This document shows, piece by piece, positions 44,969 to 54,115 of a stretch of 64,000 nt of DNA (its first letter is position 1; each line of letters starts with the position of its first letter). The DNA is taken from the NCBI RefSeq assembly GCF_016908935.1, contig NZ_JAFBEV010000009.1, forward strand, positions 1 through 64,000. The letters are read 5' to 3'. A model generated the notes under the pieces. That model was given only the letters and a program-made list of their open reading frames with translations. It searched no databases and was not told the origin of the DNA. The translations under genes were made by a program, and so were the position numbers. Origin of the DNA: Sporolactobacillus spathodeae (GTDB lineage Bacteria > Bacillota > Bacilli > Bacillales > Sporolactobacillaceae).

Positions 44969-46141
44969 TCAATGCGTAAGTAGCATTCCAGCACTACGTT
45001 TAAATAATTGCCACCACGAAGCGCGGGTCACCGTGACGTTGACAACGAGCGGTGTTTTCGAGACAACCTTATTTTTCTGGCGTACCACATAATAGCCGAC
45101 AACTGAACCGCGCTTAATTGGCGCCTGGAGTTTGCCGTTCCACTCCACACGTTTCTTCAATCCCTTTGCCTGCTCACCCTTTTTCAAGAGCAGAACGGTT
45201 GGGCGTTCAGTCACGACCGGAACATGGCTGTAATTACCTTTCTCGACTTTTTCATTGACAACCGTCTGGCCTTTTTTCATGATTTCCTTCGTTGTGTAGG
45301 TGGCAAAAGCCTGATTCATTAATGACGCAACTTCCTTATTGCGTGCTTTCGGGGTCGGTGCGCCCATCACAACAGCAATGACACGCATGCCGTTTCTTTT
45401 CGCCGTAGCTGTCAGACAATATTTTGCCTCATTGGTGAACCCCGTTTTCATCCCATCAGCGCCTGGATACGTTTTAATCAGCTTATTGGTATTGACTAGC
45501 CAAAACTTTTTATCCGTATTTTCGCGGAGATAGTCCTCATACTTTGAGGTGTAATGAAATACCTGCTGATAGCGGGCAAGCGCCTGCGCCATGATCGCCA
45601 TATCGTGCGCAGTCGTGTAGTGATCGGCAACAGGCAGACCTGTCGGATTGACGAAATGCGTGTGCTTCAGCCCAAGCATTTTGGCTTCTGCATTCATTTG
45701 TTTAACAAACGCAGGAACCGAACCGCTCAGGTGTTCTGCCATCGCTACGGATGCGTCATTCCCAGAAGCAATTGCTATCGCCCGCAGCATTTCATCTACG
45801 GTCATTGTCTCGCCTGGTTCAAGAAATACTTGCGAACCGCCCATCGACGCAGCATTTTCACTGACGGTTACTTTATCCTTTAGCGAGATCTGGTGATGGC
45901 TCAGAGCTTTGAAGATTAACAGCATTGTCATTACCTTTGTCATACTAGCGGGGGGTAATTCCTTATTGGCATTCTTTTCGTAAAGGACTTTTCCAGTCTC
46001 CCCTTCAATCACAATGGCCGACTTTGTTGCTTCTTCATTTCCCGTTGAAGTTTTGCTTGTCTCCGCATGAGCAGTAAACGCTGGGCTCGCAAGGCAAAAT
46101 ACAAAAACGGAACTTATCAGCCAAGCAAAAAATGACTTCAT
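44969..46141 (-). CDS. dacF: D-alanyl-D-alanine carboxypeptidase DacF
   Basis: A low-molecular-weight penicillin-binding protein of 390 residues with a signal peptide ending near AHA/ETS. It carries SMTK (Ser66), SGN (IASGNDAS) and KTG (MKTGFTN). DacF is expressed in the forespore and affects cortex cross-linking together with DacB. It lies upstream of spoIIA, as in B. subtilis. Confidence 0.93.
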   Translation of the reverse strand: MKSFFAWLISSVFVFCLASPAFTAHAETSKTSTGNEEATKSAIVIEGETGKVLYEKNANKELPPASMTKVMTMLLIFKALSHHQISLKDKVTVSENAASMGGSQVFLEPGETMTVDEMLRAIAIASGNDASVAMAEHLSGSVPAFVKQMNAEAKMLGLKHTHFVNPTGLPVADHYTTAHDMAIMAQALARYQQVFHYTSKYEDYLRENTDKKFWLVNTNKLIKTYPGADGMKTGFTNEAKYCLTATAKRNGMRVIAVVMGAPTPKARNKEVASLMNQAFATYTTKEIMKKGQTVVNEKVEKGNYSHVPVVTERPTVLLLKKGEQAKGLKKRVEWNGKLQAPIKRGSVVGYYVVRQKNKVVSKTPLVVNVTVTRASWWQLFKRSAGMLLTH

Positions 46142-46261
46142 GAATCTACCTCCTTACTATAATCTTTAGCATTGTCTCCACAATGACCTGTTTTATACGA
46201 AAACAATACAAGAAAATAGAGAGAAAGATTATTAATTTATCCCGTCTTTCATCATCAGTAA

Positions 46262-46440
46262 AACAAGGCTCAAGCAAGGGTCCTTTTTTAACAATTGCGC
46301 TTCGGCTGCTCGCTTGCCGCAGGCGCCGCGCGTCTCCTCAGCCAAGCGAGAATCTGCAGGGTCTCACTTGGCTCGCTCTTCCCACAAGGCGCGAGCGCAC
46401 CTCGCTGCATTTTTGTGCGAAAAAATTTATATTTTCTTAA
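46262..46440 (+). repeat. Dispersed intergenic repeat copy
   Basis: The leading hairpin is degenerate (GGCTCAAGCAAGGGTCC with TTTTTT). The core contains CTCGCTTGCCGCAGGCGCCG, AATCTGCAGGGTCTCACTTG and the tail GCATTTTTGTGCGAAAAA. It lies between punA and dacF. Confidence 0.85.
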
Positions 46441-46445
46441 AAAAA

Positions 46446-46482
46446 AATAAAAAAAAACAGATCCTGTATCGGATCCGTTTTT
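46446..46482 (-). terminator. Terminator behind punA
   Basis: CAGATCC pairs with GGATCCG around TGTATC, flanked by a long A-run on the left and TTTTT on the right. It is about 25 bp behind the punA stop. Confidence 0.6.
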
Positions 46483-46502
46483 GACAATTCCTTTAGCCGC
46501 TC

Positions 46503-47312
46503 TCACATTGCAGCGAGCGTTCGTCGAACGAGCGCGATGAAATGATCCTTCACCCGCTCAGCCGTCTCAATTACTTCCTGATGCGCGAGCTTTTGATTGA
46601 GAATGCCACTCGCCATATTTGTAATGCAGGAGATGCCCAATACGCGTAGTCCAGCATGAGCAGCGGCAATCACTTCAGGCACCGTTGACATACCAACGGC
46701 ATCAGCACCCATAACGCGCATCATTCGAATTTCTGCCGGCGTTTCATATTGTGGTCCAGAAGTTGCCAAATAAACACCTTGGCGAATCGGTAGGTGGAGA
46801 TTGACTGCTTCTTTCTCAGCCAATTTAATCAGCGTCTTATCATAGACAGCCGACATATCGGGAAAACGCGGGCCAAGTTCCGGATCATTCGGTCCGATCA
46901 GCGGGCTTGTGCCGAGCATATTAATATGATCCGTGATCAGCATCAAATCGCCTGGATGAAATGACGTGTTAATCCCTCCGCAGGCGTTGGTAACGATTAA
47001 TGTATGTATCCCAAGTCCTTTCATTACAGCAACAGGGAAAGCAACTTGTTGCAATGAATGGCCTTCATAATGATGGTACCGACCCTGCATCGCGATAACC
47101 TTTTTCCCTTCAAGTTGTCCAATGACAAAGCGTCCTTTATGTCCTTCAACAGTTGGCACAGGGAAATGCGGCAGAGATTGATAAGGAATGATTTGAGCAT
47201 TTTCGATCTGATCAGCAATATCGCCAAGTCCCGACCCAAGAATTAGACCGATTGCTGGCCTGTTTGTTTCATTTAGATGCAACGCATCCAGCACTTCTGA
47301 AAGTTGACTCAT
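46503..47312 (-). CDS. punA: Purine-nucleoside phosphorylase (trimeric PNP type)
   Basis: The enzyme cleaves inosine and guanosine with phosphate. LILGSGLGDIAD, GRYHHYEGH and VTNACGGI are PNP family motifs; 269 residues. It follows xerD on the same strand. A second phosphorylase of the DeoD type is encoded at 54545-55249. Confidence 0.95.
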   Translation of the reverse strand: MSQLSEVLDALHLNETNRPAIGLILGSGLGDIADQIENAQIIPYQSLPHFPVPTVEGHKGRFVIGQLEGKKVIAMQGRYHHYEGHSLQQVAFPVAVMKGLGIHTLIVTNACGGINTSFHPGDLMLITDHINMLGTSPLIGPNDPELGPRFPDMSAVYDKTLIKLAEKEAVNLHLPIRQGVYLATSGPQYETPAEIRMMRVMGADAVGMSTVPEVIAAAHAGLRVLGISCITNMASGILNQKLAHQEVIETAERVKDHFIALVRRTLAAM

Positions 47313-47339
47313 TTAATCTTCTCCTCTTCCTGATTGTCG

Positions 47340-48233
47340 TTACGCACGGGGGTGATACAAACGATAAAAATCTTTTAATAAGGGTTTTGCAGTATGCGAA
47401 AAACGCTGAGCAAACAATGTGCTTGTGCGACCCATTAGCATTTCCACCGATAATACGTCCGCACCGTTCTCTAGCAAATGCGCGGCGAGGGATTGCCGAA
47501 GCGTTTCCGGTGACAGCTGCTGATTAATGCCTGCAATCGCTGCATACTGTTTTAATATTTTCCAGATGCCTTGTCGGCTGAGGCGCCGGCAGCGACGATT
47601 GACAAACAGCGCACATTCGTCCTCCGGCACATTTTCTCTGCCGTCTTCTATGTAATGCCGCAACGCCGCTTCTGCCTTTTTTCCAATTGGAAGGACCCGC
47701 TCGCGTCCTTTTTTACCGCCGCAATGAACAAACCCCATATCCAAATGAACATCATTCACGTTCAGTTGAATTAATTCACTGACGTGCATGCCTGTCGCAT
47801 AGAGCAATTCAAGCATCGCCAAATCACGACATCCCGTCGCTGTGCCCGAATCTGGTGCGTCAAGCAACTGCTCAATTTGTGGATAGCTGAGCACTTCAAG
47901 ATGATGAAGGGTCACCTTTGGCGTGTCCATCAAATAAGTCGGATCATCCGGGCGGATGTGACAGCTAACCAAATAGCGGTGAAAGCGCCGAACAGCCGTT
48001 GCTTTTCGCGCAACGGTAGCTGCTGCACTGCCTTGATCTTGAATCCAATAAAAGTATTTCCGAACCATGAGGTCATCTACACGCAACCAATCGCTGCATC
48101 CTTGTTGATCACTGAGAAAATACATGTACTGAGCGATATCGTTTCGATAAGCGTCAATCGTATTGACGGACAAATGCTGCTGTTCAGACAGTTCGTTGAG
48201 AAAAGCGGTCACCTGTTCCTGAAGCTTCTCCAT
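47340..48233 (-). CDS. xerD: XerD-like tyrosine recombinase with degenerate active site
   Basis: The protein aligns with XerD over its full 297 residues and ends in the conserved HPRA, between yqzK and punA as in B. subtilis. XerC/XerD normally resolve chromosome dimers at dif. Of the six catalytic positions only Lys174 and Arg246 remain. The first Arg is His150 (YATGMHVSEL), the HxxR His is Glu243 (SPETLR), the third-position His is Arg269 (MLMGRT) and the nucleophilic Tyr is Phe278 (QRFSH). It should be unable to cleave DNA. The frame is intact, so a structural or regulatory role is likely. Confidence 0.9.
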   Translation of the reverse strand: MEKLQEQVTAFLNELSEQQHLSVNTIDAYRNDIAQYMYFLSDQQGCSDWLRVDDLMVRKYFYWIQDQGSAAATVARKATAVRRFHRYLVSCHIRPDDPTYLMDTPKVTLHHLEVLSYPQIEQLLDAPDSGTATGCRDLAMLELLYATGMHVSELIQLNVNDVHLDMGFVHCGGKKGRERVLPIGKKAEAALRHYIEDGRENVPEDECALFVNRRCRRLSRQGIWKILKQYAAIAGINQQLSPETLRQSLAAHLLENGADVLSVEMLMGRTSTLFAQRFSHTAKPLLKDFYRLYHPRA

Positions 48234-48235
48234 GA

Positions 48236-48487
48236 TTATTCTCCGTCCCTCAAAAATTCGATCAGCCGTCTTGATAAATTGATCGTTTCACCATTCAAAA
48301 TATCACTGACCTGATTCTTAGAAAACAGACTGACTTTAACTGCATCTGAACCTGGCTGATCGTAGCGGTGAACCCGCTCTTCATGCCCGTCGATCCAGGT
48401 TAATCCGGTATAAAATGCCGCCGTAAGCAGTGCGAAAAACAATAGCAGTTTGAGCCCTTTAAAAAAGTTTCGAACATATTCTATCAT
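48236..48487 (-). CDS. yqzK: YqzK-like small membrane protein (DUF4227)
   Basis: The 83-residue protein has one N-terminal membrane segment (about residues 10-27) and the conserved HRYDQPGSDAVKV block. It lies between fur and xerD as in B. subtilis. The start is ATG 48487 behind GGAGGAGAG. The function is unknown. Confidence 0.85.
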   Translation of the reverse strand: MIEYVRNFFKGLKLLLFFALLTAAFYTGLTWIDGHEERVHRYDQPGSDAVKVSLFSKNQVSDILNGETINLSRRLIEFLRDGE

Positions 48488-48654
48488 GCACTCTCCTCCG
48501 TTTGCGTACAAGTCTTCTCTCATAGACTATGCATAACGGGGCAGAAAAAGCTCTATTGTATCTCCAGCAACTTCATACTAGCAGGCACCGTCTACCAACA
48601 GAACCTGTTTCCGACACGCAATCGGATACAGGCAATCGCCAATCGATGGTGATG

Positions 48655-48690
48655 TTAAAAAACAGCCTCGATTGAAAACGGGCTGCCCGG
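48655..48690 (-). terminator. Terminator behind fur
   Basis: CAGCC pairs with GGCTG around a 13-base loop, and TTTTTTAA follows on the minus strand. Confidence 0.55.
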
Positions 48691-48718
48691 TGAAAATCGA
48701 TCATTTTTTTACTCGGAG

Positions 48719-49225
48719 TTACACTTTTTCCGTTAGTTGTTCATCGGTATCAAGCGTTGCTGCTTTCTGATGTTCTTCTTCATGCTTCGCTAAGCAGCGA
48801 TGACAAATACCATGAAAAGTCAGCCGATGATCTTTCACTTTAAAATGCCACCTGCGCTCGACAATTTTCTCTACGTCACTCAGCAAATCTTCCTGGATTT
48901 CATCAACCGAACCACATTCAATGCAAACAAGATGATGATGAAAGTGATTGGCCCCTTCCTGGCGCAGGTCATAGCGCGATACCCCATCGCCAAAATTGAT
49001 TTTGTCAACAACCTTTAGTTCAGAGAGTAATTCAAGCGTGCGATAAACCGTAGCCAGACCAATTTCTGGCGACTTTTCTTTCACAAGCAAATAAACATCT
49101 TCCGCACTCAGATGATCTTGTTCATTTTCCAGCAGAACGCGGACCGTTGCTTCGCGTTGCGGTGTCAGTTTATACTTTTGCGAATGCAATTGTTTCTTAA
49201 TACGGTTAATGCGTCCTTCCTCCAC
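48719..49225 (-). CDS. fur: Fur-family metal-responsive repressor
   Basis: The winged-helix N-terminal domain is followed by the histidine cluster HFHHHLVCIECG and a second cysteine pair CHRC, the structural zinc site. In B. subtilis Fur in this locus represses iron-uptake genes. The 168 residues include an extra charged C-terminal tail of about 15 residues. Assignment as Fur, as opposed to Zur or PerR, rests on synteny with yqzK and xerD. Confidence 0.9.
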   Translation of the reverse strand: MEEGRINRIKKQLHSQKYKLTPQREATVRVLLENEQDHLSAEDVYLLVKEKSPEIGLATVYRTLELLSELKVVDKINFGDGVSRYDLRQEGANHFHHHLVCIECGSVDEIQEDLLSDVEKIVERRWHFKVKDHRLTFHGICHRCLAKHEEEHQKAATLDTDEQLTEKV

Positions 49226-49321
49226 AAAAATTCCCCCTAACGCCGATAAGTAACGTCCTGATCACTAATGATCAGCTTATCTAGCGACTGTCCGCAACTA
49301 ATGTCTGATTATTATTCTCTT

Positions 49322-49442
49322 CAGAAAAACTTGGCCTAGCCAAATCCTTTTTTTAACAATTGCGCTTCGGTTGCTCGCTTGCCGCGGGCACTTGCATTTG
49401 CACTCCATTTTTACGAAAAATCATATACATTCTTATCCTTTA
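49322..49442 (+). repeat. Internally deleted copy of the dispersed repeat
   Basis: The hairpin ACTTGGCCTAGCCAAAT is followed by CCTTTTTTT. CTCGCTTGCCGCGGGC then jumps to the tail GCACTCCATTTTTACGAAAAA. It lies between fur and spoIIM. Confidence 0.75.
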
Positions 49443-49596
49443 AAAAATTATAATCCTTACAAAAAAGTGTGTCAATAATATAAAATGACTTTCACTTTAT
49501 AATTATTTTATTATGAGAAAATAAAAAGTACAAGATTATCTGCCTTTTAAAGGTTTTTTATTTATTAAATGAACAGATTCCTTCTCAATTAACAGA

Positions 49597-50238
49597 TTAA
49601 GAAACAAACAGACGAATCAATTGTGGGGAAATATAAGCTTCAAAAGCGCAGGCAACGACGAGTGCACCGCTTGATACAACAAGAACGAGCAAGTAATTGA
49701 TAAATTGCGGCAGAAGCGGTTCTTTTCTGATTTTCATCAGTAGTTGACGGATGATTCTCAGCGAACAGGCAACTGCAACAACGGTCAAAAAGATGTCAAT
49801 TGGGATGATCAGAAGATTTTGTGGAAAAACGGAAACCATTGCCACACCAAACCCTTTTGTCCCCATCTGACTGACCAGGAAGCCGACTGTAAAGCCAAGA
49901 AACATACCACGGACAAAAATCAACACGAATAAAACGGGCAAACCAATAACAGATAAACCGAGAAGCCAGATCAATGCAATATATTGAAAGTCATTGCCGA
50001 TGGCCTCTTTAAATAAAACCGTTGGATCAGCAATCCGTCCGCCAGCCAGTTCATTGAAGAAATTCTGCATATACTGCAATAAATCATTTCTTGCTTCATA
50101 GGAAAGACTGTTGACAACAACGGCTCCGAAAATAATCCCCATCAAAAAGAGAGCAATGATAAATGTATACAAGGAACGATAATCTGTGAGATGGCGCAGC
50201 GCTAATTGCTTCAGCTTATTTCCGATCATTTTCGGCAT
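49597..50238 (-). CDS. spoIIM: Stage II sporulation protein M
   Basis: A membrane protein of 213 residues (214 in B. subtilis) with five hydrophobic segments. SpoIIM forms the DMP complex with SpoIID and SpoIIP, which thins septal peptidoglycan and drives engulfment. It is located between fur and nudF. Confidence 0.93.
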   Translation of the reverse strand: MPKMIGNKLKQLALRHLTDYRSLYTFIIALFLMGIIFGAVVVNSLSYEARNDLLQYMQNFFNELAGGRIADPTVLFKEAIGNDFQYIALIWLLGLSVIGLPVLFVLIFVRGMFLGFTVGFLVSQMGTKGFGVAMVSVFPQNLLIIPIDIFLTVVAVACSLRIIRQLLMKIRKEPLLPQFINYLLVLVVSSGALVVACAFEAYISPQLIRLFVS

Positions 50239-50343
50239 GCCTCCCTGCCTTGTCGCAATAAAATCTATTAATTACTCTATGATTTTTTGGACAAACTATG
50301 ACAGGGATTTGGCTAAGCGAGCGGTTTATGCAATCTGATAAGC

Positions 50344-50889
50344 TTATCCTTTTGCGCGTAGCTGCATAAACTGTACGGCGTACATTGATTTGAGATCAGC
50401 AATCTGCATCGATTGAACCATCTGGACCGCCTCTTTTAAATCAAAAGCAGAAGCCTCCAAAAACTCATCTTCATCCAGATGCTGTTGTCCAGAGATAAGC
50501 GAGTCCGTATAATACAGGTGAATCAGTTCATCTGAAAAACCTGGTGTCGTGTAAAAAGATATAATCCGTTCCATCTTGGCGCATGAATAGCCAGTTTCCT
50601 CTTCCAGTTCGCGAACGGCTGCTTTTTCCGGATCTTCGCCCGGTTCCAACTTACCCGCAGGAATTTCGTAAATGATTTTATCAAGCGGATAGCGGTACTG
50701 CCTGACGAGCAACAATTTACCCTCAGGATTCACTGCAATGACAGCCACCGCGCCAGGATGTTTCACCACTTCCCGCGTCGCCTTCGCGCCATTTGGCAGT
50801 TGAACGTTATCGAGAAAAAGGTGAACTACCCTTCCTTTAAAAATTTCTTGTGTATCAATTGTTTTTTCTGTCAATCCATCTGAATCCAT
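50344..50889 (-). CDS. nudF: ADP-ribose pyrophosphatase (Nudix)
   Basis: The Nudix box GEDPEKAAVRELEEETGY is intact near residues 80-97, preceded by EIPAGKLEPG, typical of ADP-ribose hydrolases. The start is ATG 50889, eight bases after GAGGG. The neighbourhood with spoIIM matches B. subtilis. Confidence 0.92.
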   Translation of the reverse strand: MDSDGLTEKTIDTQEIFKGRVVHLFLDNVQLPNGAKATREVVKHPGAVAVIAVNPEGKLLLVRQYRYPLDKIIYEIPAGKLEPGEDPEKAAVRELEEETGYSCAKMERIISFYTTPGFSDELIHLYYTDSLISGQQHLDEDEFLEASAFDLKEAVQMVQSMQIADLKSMYAVQFMQLRAKG

Positions 50890-50988
50890 AGGTGCATCCC
50901 TCACAATTTTTTTACTGAATCTTTGGCTCTGTTCAAGTCTGTTGTTATTTTTTGGATTTCTAAAAATTCTACTCTTGTTTTAATCGTT

Positions 50989-51612
50989 CTAGCATATTCC
51001 CTGTGAAACAGAATGTAGAGTATCGCCGTTTTTCTTCAATTCTTGATAGCAAAAACAACCGGTCAGATGATCGTTCACCATGCCGACCGCCTGCATAAAT
51101 GCATAGCAGATTGTTTCGCCGACAAATTTAAACCCATGTTGTTTCAAAGCCTTACTCATTTGCCGTGAGATCGCGCTCGAGGCGGGAATTTCGCTCAACT
51201 TTTCAAAACCATGCTGCTGTGGTTTATTGCCGACAAATCCCCAGAGAAAATCTGAGAAAGATTGTTCAGCAGATAAGCGGAGATAGCTTCGCGCATTGTT
51301 AATGATCGCTTCGATTTTTCGTCGATTGCGGATGATTCCAACGTTCTGCATCAGTTTCTCGACATCTTTTTCCGTGAAGGCTGCAATTTTTTCCGGATCA
51401 AAAGCTGCAAATGCTTGTCGGTAAGCCTCGCGGCGCTTCAAAATTGTAATCCAGCTCAGCCCGGCCTGCATGCCTTCGAGACAAAGCATTTCAAACAAAC
51501 GGCGCGTGTCGTAAACAGGTCGTCCCCACTCTGTATCATGGTAGACTAGATAGATTGGATCCTGTGTCAGCCAGCCACAGCGAATCAATTGTTCTGGATT
51601 ATTTTCTGTCAC
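50989..51612 (-). CDS. tag: DNA-3-methyladenine glycosylase I
   Basis: The 207-residue protein has RCGWLTQDPIYLVYHDTEWG at the N-terminus and HLTGCFCY near the end, which supply the Cys/His zinc ligands of the Tag family. It removes 3-methyladenine from alkylated DNA. The start overlaps the nicotinamidase stop by four bases. Confidence 0.95.
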   Translation of the reverse strand: MTENNPEQLIRCGWLTQDPIYLVYHDTEWGRPVYDTRRLFEMLCLEGMQAGLSWITILKRREAYRQAFAAFDPEKIAAFTEKDVEKLMQNVGIIRNRRKIEAIINNARSYLRLSAEQSFSDFLWGFVGNKPQQHGFEKLSEIPASSAISRQMSKALKQHGFKFVGETICYAFMQAVGMVNDHLTGCFCYQELKKNGDTLHSVSQGIC

Positions 51613-52181
51613 TCACTAATCCTCCCATCGTCGGAATGGACAATTTCCGTTTTAAAAATTGCTGCCATCTGTTTTAAAAAAAGTTCATGTTGACCAGTGA
51701 ATGTCGCCATCCCTGTAGCATGGGCAATCGTTCGATACCCGCGCGAATAAGCACCATAAGCAGTCAGAAAATCGCAAATGTCGGTACAGACCCCCGTTAA
51801 ATGGACAGCCGTTACATGGTGAACACGTAAAATCTGATCAAGATTTGTACCAATAAAGGCGTCATATTCCGGCTTTGGCAAGAAGAGCACGTTTGGCTCG
51901 GAATGGTGCTGTTTGTACCACTCACCAAGCGGTCCCCAGAGTTCCGCTCCCCAGCTGCCTTTAATATTATGTGGCGGCCACAGTTTGAAATGAGGGTCGT
52001 TTGTCTCATGCGCATCCATGCAAAAAATGATCAGTTTTCCTTCATTGTGAAATTGATCCACCAAGTCACATAAATAGGGTACGATTTGCTGAGCCGCTTT
52101 CCCTGCGGTTAAGCCGCCTTTGTCAGCAACAAAATCATTGCTCATATCGATGACCAATAATGCCTCTTTTTCTTCAGCCAT
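51609..52181 (-). CDS. pncA: Isochorismatase-family hydrolase, probable nicotinamidase
   Basis: Catalytic triad elements are visible: Asp in LLVIDMSNDF, Lys in LPKPEYDAF and Cys in TGVCTDICD. The metal-site DAHETNDPHF is typical of PncA-type nicotinamidases, which turn nicotinamide into nicotinate for NAD recycling. The start is ATG 52181, behind GGGAGGGG. Substrate specificity is inferred. Confidence 0.88.
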   Translation of the reverse strand: MAEEKEALLVIDMSNDFVADKGGLTAGKAAQQIVPYLCDLVDQFHNEGKLIIFCMDAHETNDPHFKLWPPHNIKGSWGAELWGPLGEWYKQHHSEPNVLFLPKPEYDAFIGTNLDQILRVHHVTAVHLTGVCTDICDFLTAYGAYSRGYRTIAHATGMATFTGQHELFLKQMAAIFKTEIVHSDDGRISE

Positions 52182-52339
52182 TGCTGCATCCCCTCCCTTT
52201 TCTTTTGCTATTATCTCACAATTCTGCATAAACACTGCATTTTTGCGTATTTTTTCGCAAGCAGATGATTTGCAAGACCCGCGTGATTTGTTAAAATGAG
52301 TGAATAATTGTAATCACGTATCCGAGGAGATGTTCCCTG

Positions 52340-52654
52340 TTGAAAGCACTCACTTCCGAAGCACAATTTAACACAGCGATTAACAGTCCAGAAACCATTA
52401 TCGTCAAATTCGAAACAACATGGTGTCCGGACTGCAAACGCCTGAATATGTATGTCGACGAGCTAGTCCAAGCATTTGACTTCAACTGGTATTCCGCCGA
52501 TCGCGATCAGTTGCCGCAATTAGGCGAAAAGTATGATGTTCTCGGCATTCCAAGCCTGCTTGCGTTTAAGAATGGTGAGAAAATCGGTCATCTTCGTGCT
52601 GATAATAAAACACAGGATGAAATCAAAAGTTATTTGGCAGAACTTGAACACTGA
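52340..52654 (+). CDS. Thioredoxin-like protein with CPDC motif
   Basis: The 104-residue thioredoxin-fold protein has the redox pair Cys29-Cys32 (TWCPDCK) and a cis-proline GIPSLL. The start is TTG 52340 behind GGAGATG. It is divergent from pncA. It probably acts as a cytosolic thiol reductant; its partners are unknown. Confidence 0.9.
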   Translation: MKALTSEAQFNTAINSPETIIVKFETTWCPDCKRLNMYVDELVQAFDFNWYSADRDQLPQLGEKYDVLGIPSLLAFKNGEKIGHLRADNKTQDEIKSYLAELEH

Positions 52655-52707
52655 ACATTGACAAATAAGGGAAATGTCAGGCTATACGATTTATTGTAAA
52701 TGAGAAG

Positions 52708-52749
52708 AGGGTGTCCCAAAAGTCTTTCGACTTTAAGACACCCTTTTTC
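52708..52749 (+). terminator. Terminator behind the thioredoxin-like gene
   Basis: AGGGTGTC...GACACCCT with an inner AAGTC-TTTC-GACTT dyad, then TTTTTCT. The word TCYCAWAAGTC is shared with the hairpin at 12494-12543. Confidence 0.8.
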
Positions 52750-52855
52750 TATCGATGCGTGTCAATCAGGAGTCTGGTGCGCATATGGTTCCCAACAGAC
52801 AGTCACACGCACGCAATGCTTCGTGCGCAGTAAACTTATCGCAACCCAAACACAA

Positions 52856-53821
52856 TCATTCTATTCGTTTTTCATGCGTGCAATCCGAACGACATCCAGC
52901 AAAATTCTGTCCTTCCATCTGAATCGTTGCATGCTGAAGATTATAATCCCCAAGCAGTTCTTCAGCTTGATACAGCAGTTCATCACGATTAATATGATCG
53001 GTGACAGTTAAATGACAGCTCAAGGAGAAGAACCCGGAAGTAATTGTCCAGATATGCAGATCATGAACGCTGACAACACCAGACAAATTTGCCAGTGCCC
53101 CGCGAATTTCATCGACATTAAGTTCTGAAGGCCGGCTTTCCATCAATATATTGATAGACTCACTGACAATCTGCCATCCGCTTCGAAAGATAAGCAGTGA
53201 CACAAGGATACTTGCCGCTGGATCAGCATATTGCCATCCTGTAGCAATGATTATCAATGCTGCTGCTATCGCCCCTGCAGAACCGAGTAAATCACCGAGC
53301 ACATGCAGCAAAGCACTTCTGATATTCAGGTTTTTTTTCGATTCCCCGCGCATTAAAATGGCTGCGACAATCAGGTTGACGATGAAGCCAATTACAGCAA
53401 TCAGCAGCATCTCACTGCCCATGATCGGTGCCGGATGACGAAGCCGGAGCAGCGCCTCAATTACGATCCAAGCAGAGATAACCAATAACAGGACACCATT
53501 AAAAAGCGCAGCAAGAATTTCAAAACGTCGATAGCCGAATGTCTTGATGCTATTCGCTGGTACCCGCGCACCAACTGCCATTGCCACAAAACTCAAGCCC
53601 AGTGAGATTGAATCGCTTAACATATGACCAGAATCCGACAGAAGCGTTAAGCTGTGTGTTAACAAGCCGCCAACAAATTCAACAATCATAAATCCCGTAA
53701 TTAAAAAGAAACTGAAAAGAAGTGCGCCGCGACTTGTCGCTGAATCAGGCGAATGCTGGCTGTGGTTATGCCTTAATTCATGTTCATCATTAAATTTGTG
53801 TGCTTCTTCTTTTTGAATCAT
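52856..53821 (-). CDS. czcD: Cation diffusion facilitator (CzcD/ZnT type metal exporter)
   Basis: Six transmembrane segments carry the metal-site helices with SDSGHMLSDS and HVLGDLLGS. Histidine-rich stretches occur at the N-terminus (HELRHNHSQHS) and the C-terminal cytoplasmic domain has NLQHATIQME. Such proteins export Zn, Co or Cd against protons or potassium. The start is ATG 53821, giving 321 residues. A perfect operator palindrome lies 36 bp upstream. Confidence 0.92.
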   Translation of the reverse strand: MIQKEEAHKFNDEHELRHNHSQHSPDSATSRGALLFSFFLITGFMIVEFVGGLLTHSLTLLSDSGHMLSDSISLGLSFVAMAVGARVPANSIKTFGYRRFEILAALFNGVLLLVISAWIVIEALLRLRHPAPIMGSEMLLIAVIGFIVNLIVAAILMRGESKKNLNIRSALLHVLGDLLGSAGAIAAALIIIATGWQYADPAASILVSLLIFRSGWQIVSESINILMESRPSELNVDEIRGALANLSGVVSVHDLHIWTITSGFFSLSCHLTVTDHINRDELLYQAEELLGDYNLQHATIQMEGQNFAGCRSDCTHEKRIE

Positions 53822-53856
53822 AAAAACCACCCGATAGACAGTATCTTTAAATAGCC

Positions 53857-53882
53857 AACATATGAGCAATCATTCATATGTT
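53857..53882. promoter_or_regulatory. Operator of the cation exporter (ArsR/CzrA-like palindrome)
   Basis: AACATATGA (53857-53865), 8 bases, TCATATGTT (53874-53882) is a perfect 9-bp inverted repeat. ArsR/SmtB repressors such as CzrA bind ATATGAA-type dyads of this layout. No such repressor gene is adjacent. Confidence 0.65.
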
Positions 53883-54043
53883 AAATATGAGCGATTAAAT
53901 GCGAAATGTCAAGCATTGCTGTTTAATTCCGCTATTGATTGAAGACCTGTCATTTTTGTGCCATTCCCCAGCACGGACTTCCTTTCCGTTCGAACAATCA
54001 AAGGGCTTTAATAGGGAACCAATCAATCTTTTTTCATCAGTCG

Positions 54044-54073
54044 TTCACAAGCTTGACTCTGCTTTGGTATACT
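54044..54073 (+). promoter_or_regulatory. Candidate sigma-A promoter for the VOC-deoD pair
   Basis: TTCACA (54044-54049), an 18-base spacer, TATACT (54068-54073). It is 43 bp before the VOC gene. Confidence 0.5.
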
Positions 54074-54115
54074 GAGTGAAGCTGAAAAAATAATAACAAT
54101 GGGGGCGAAACGGGC

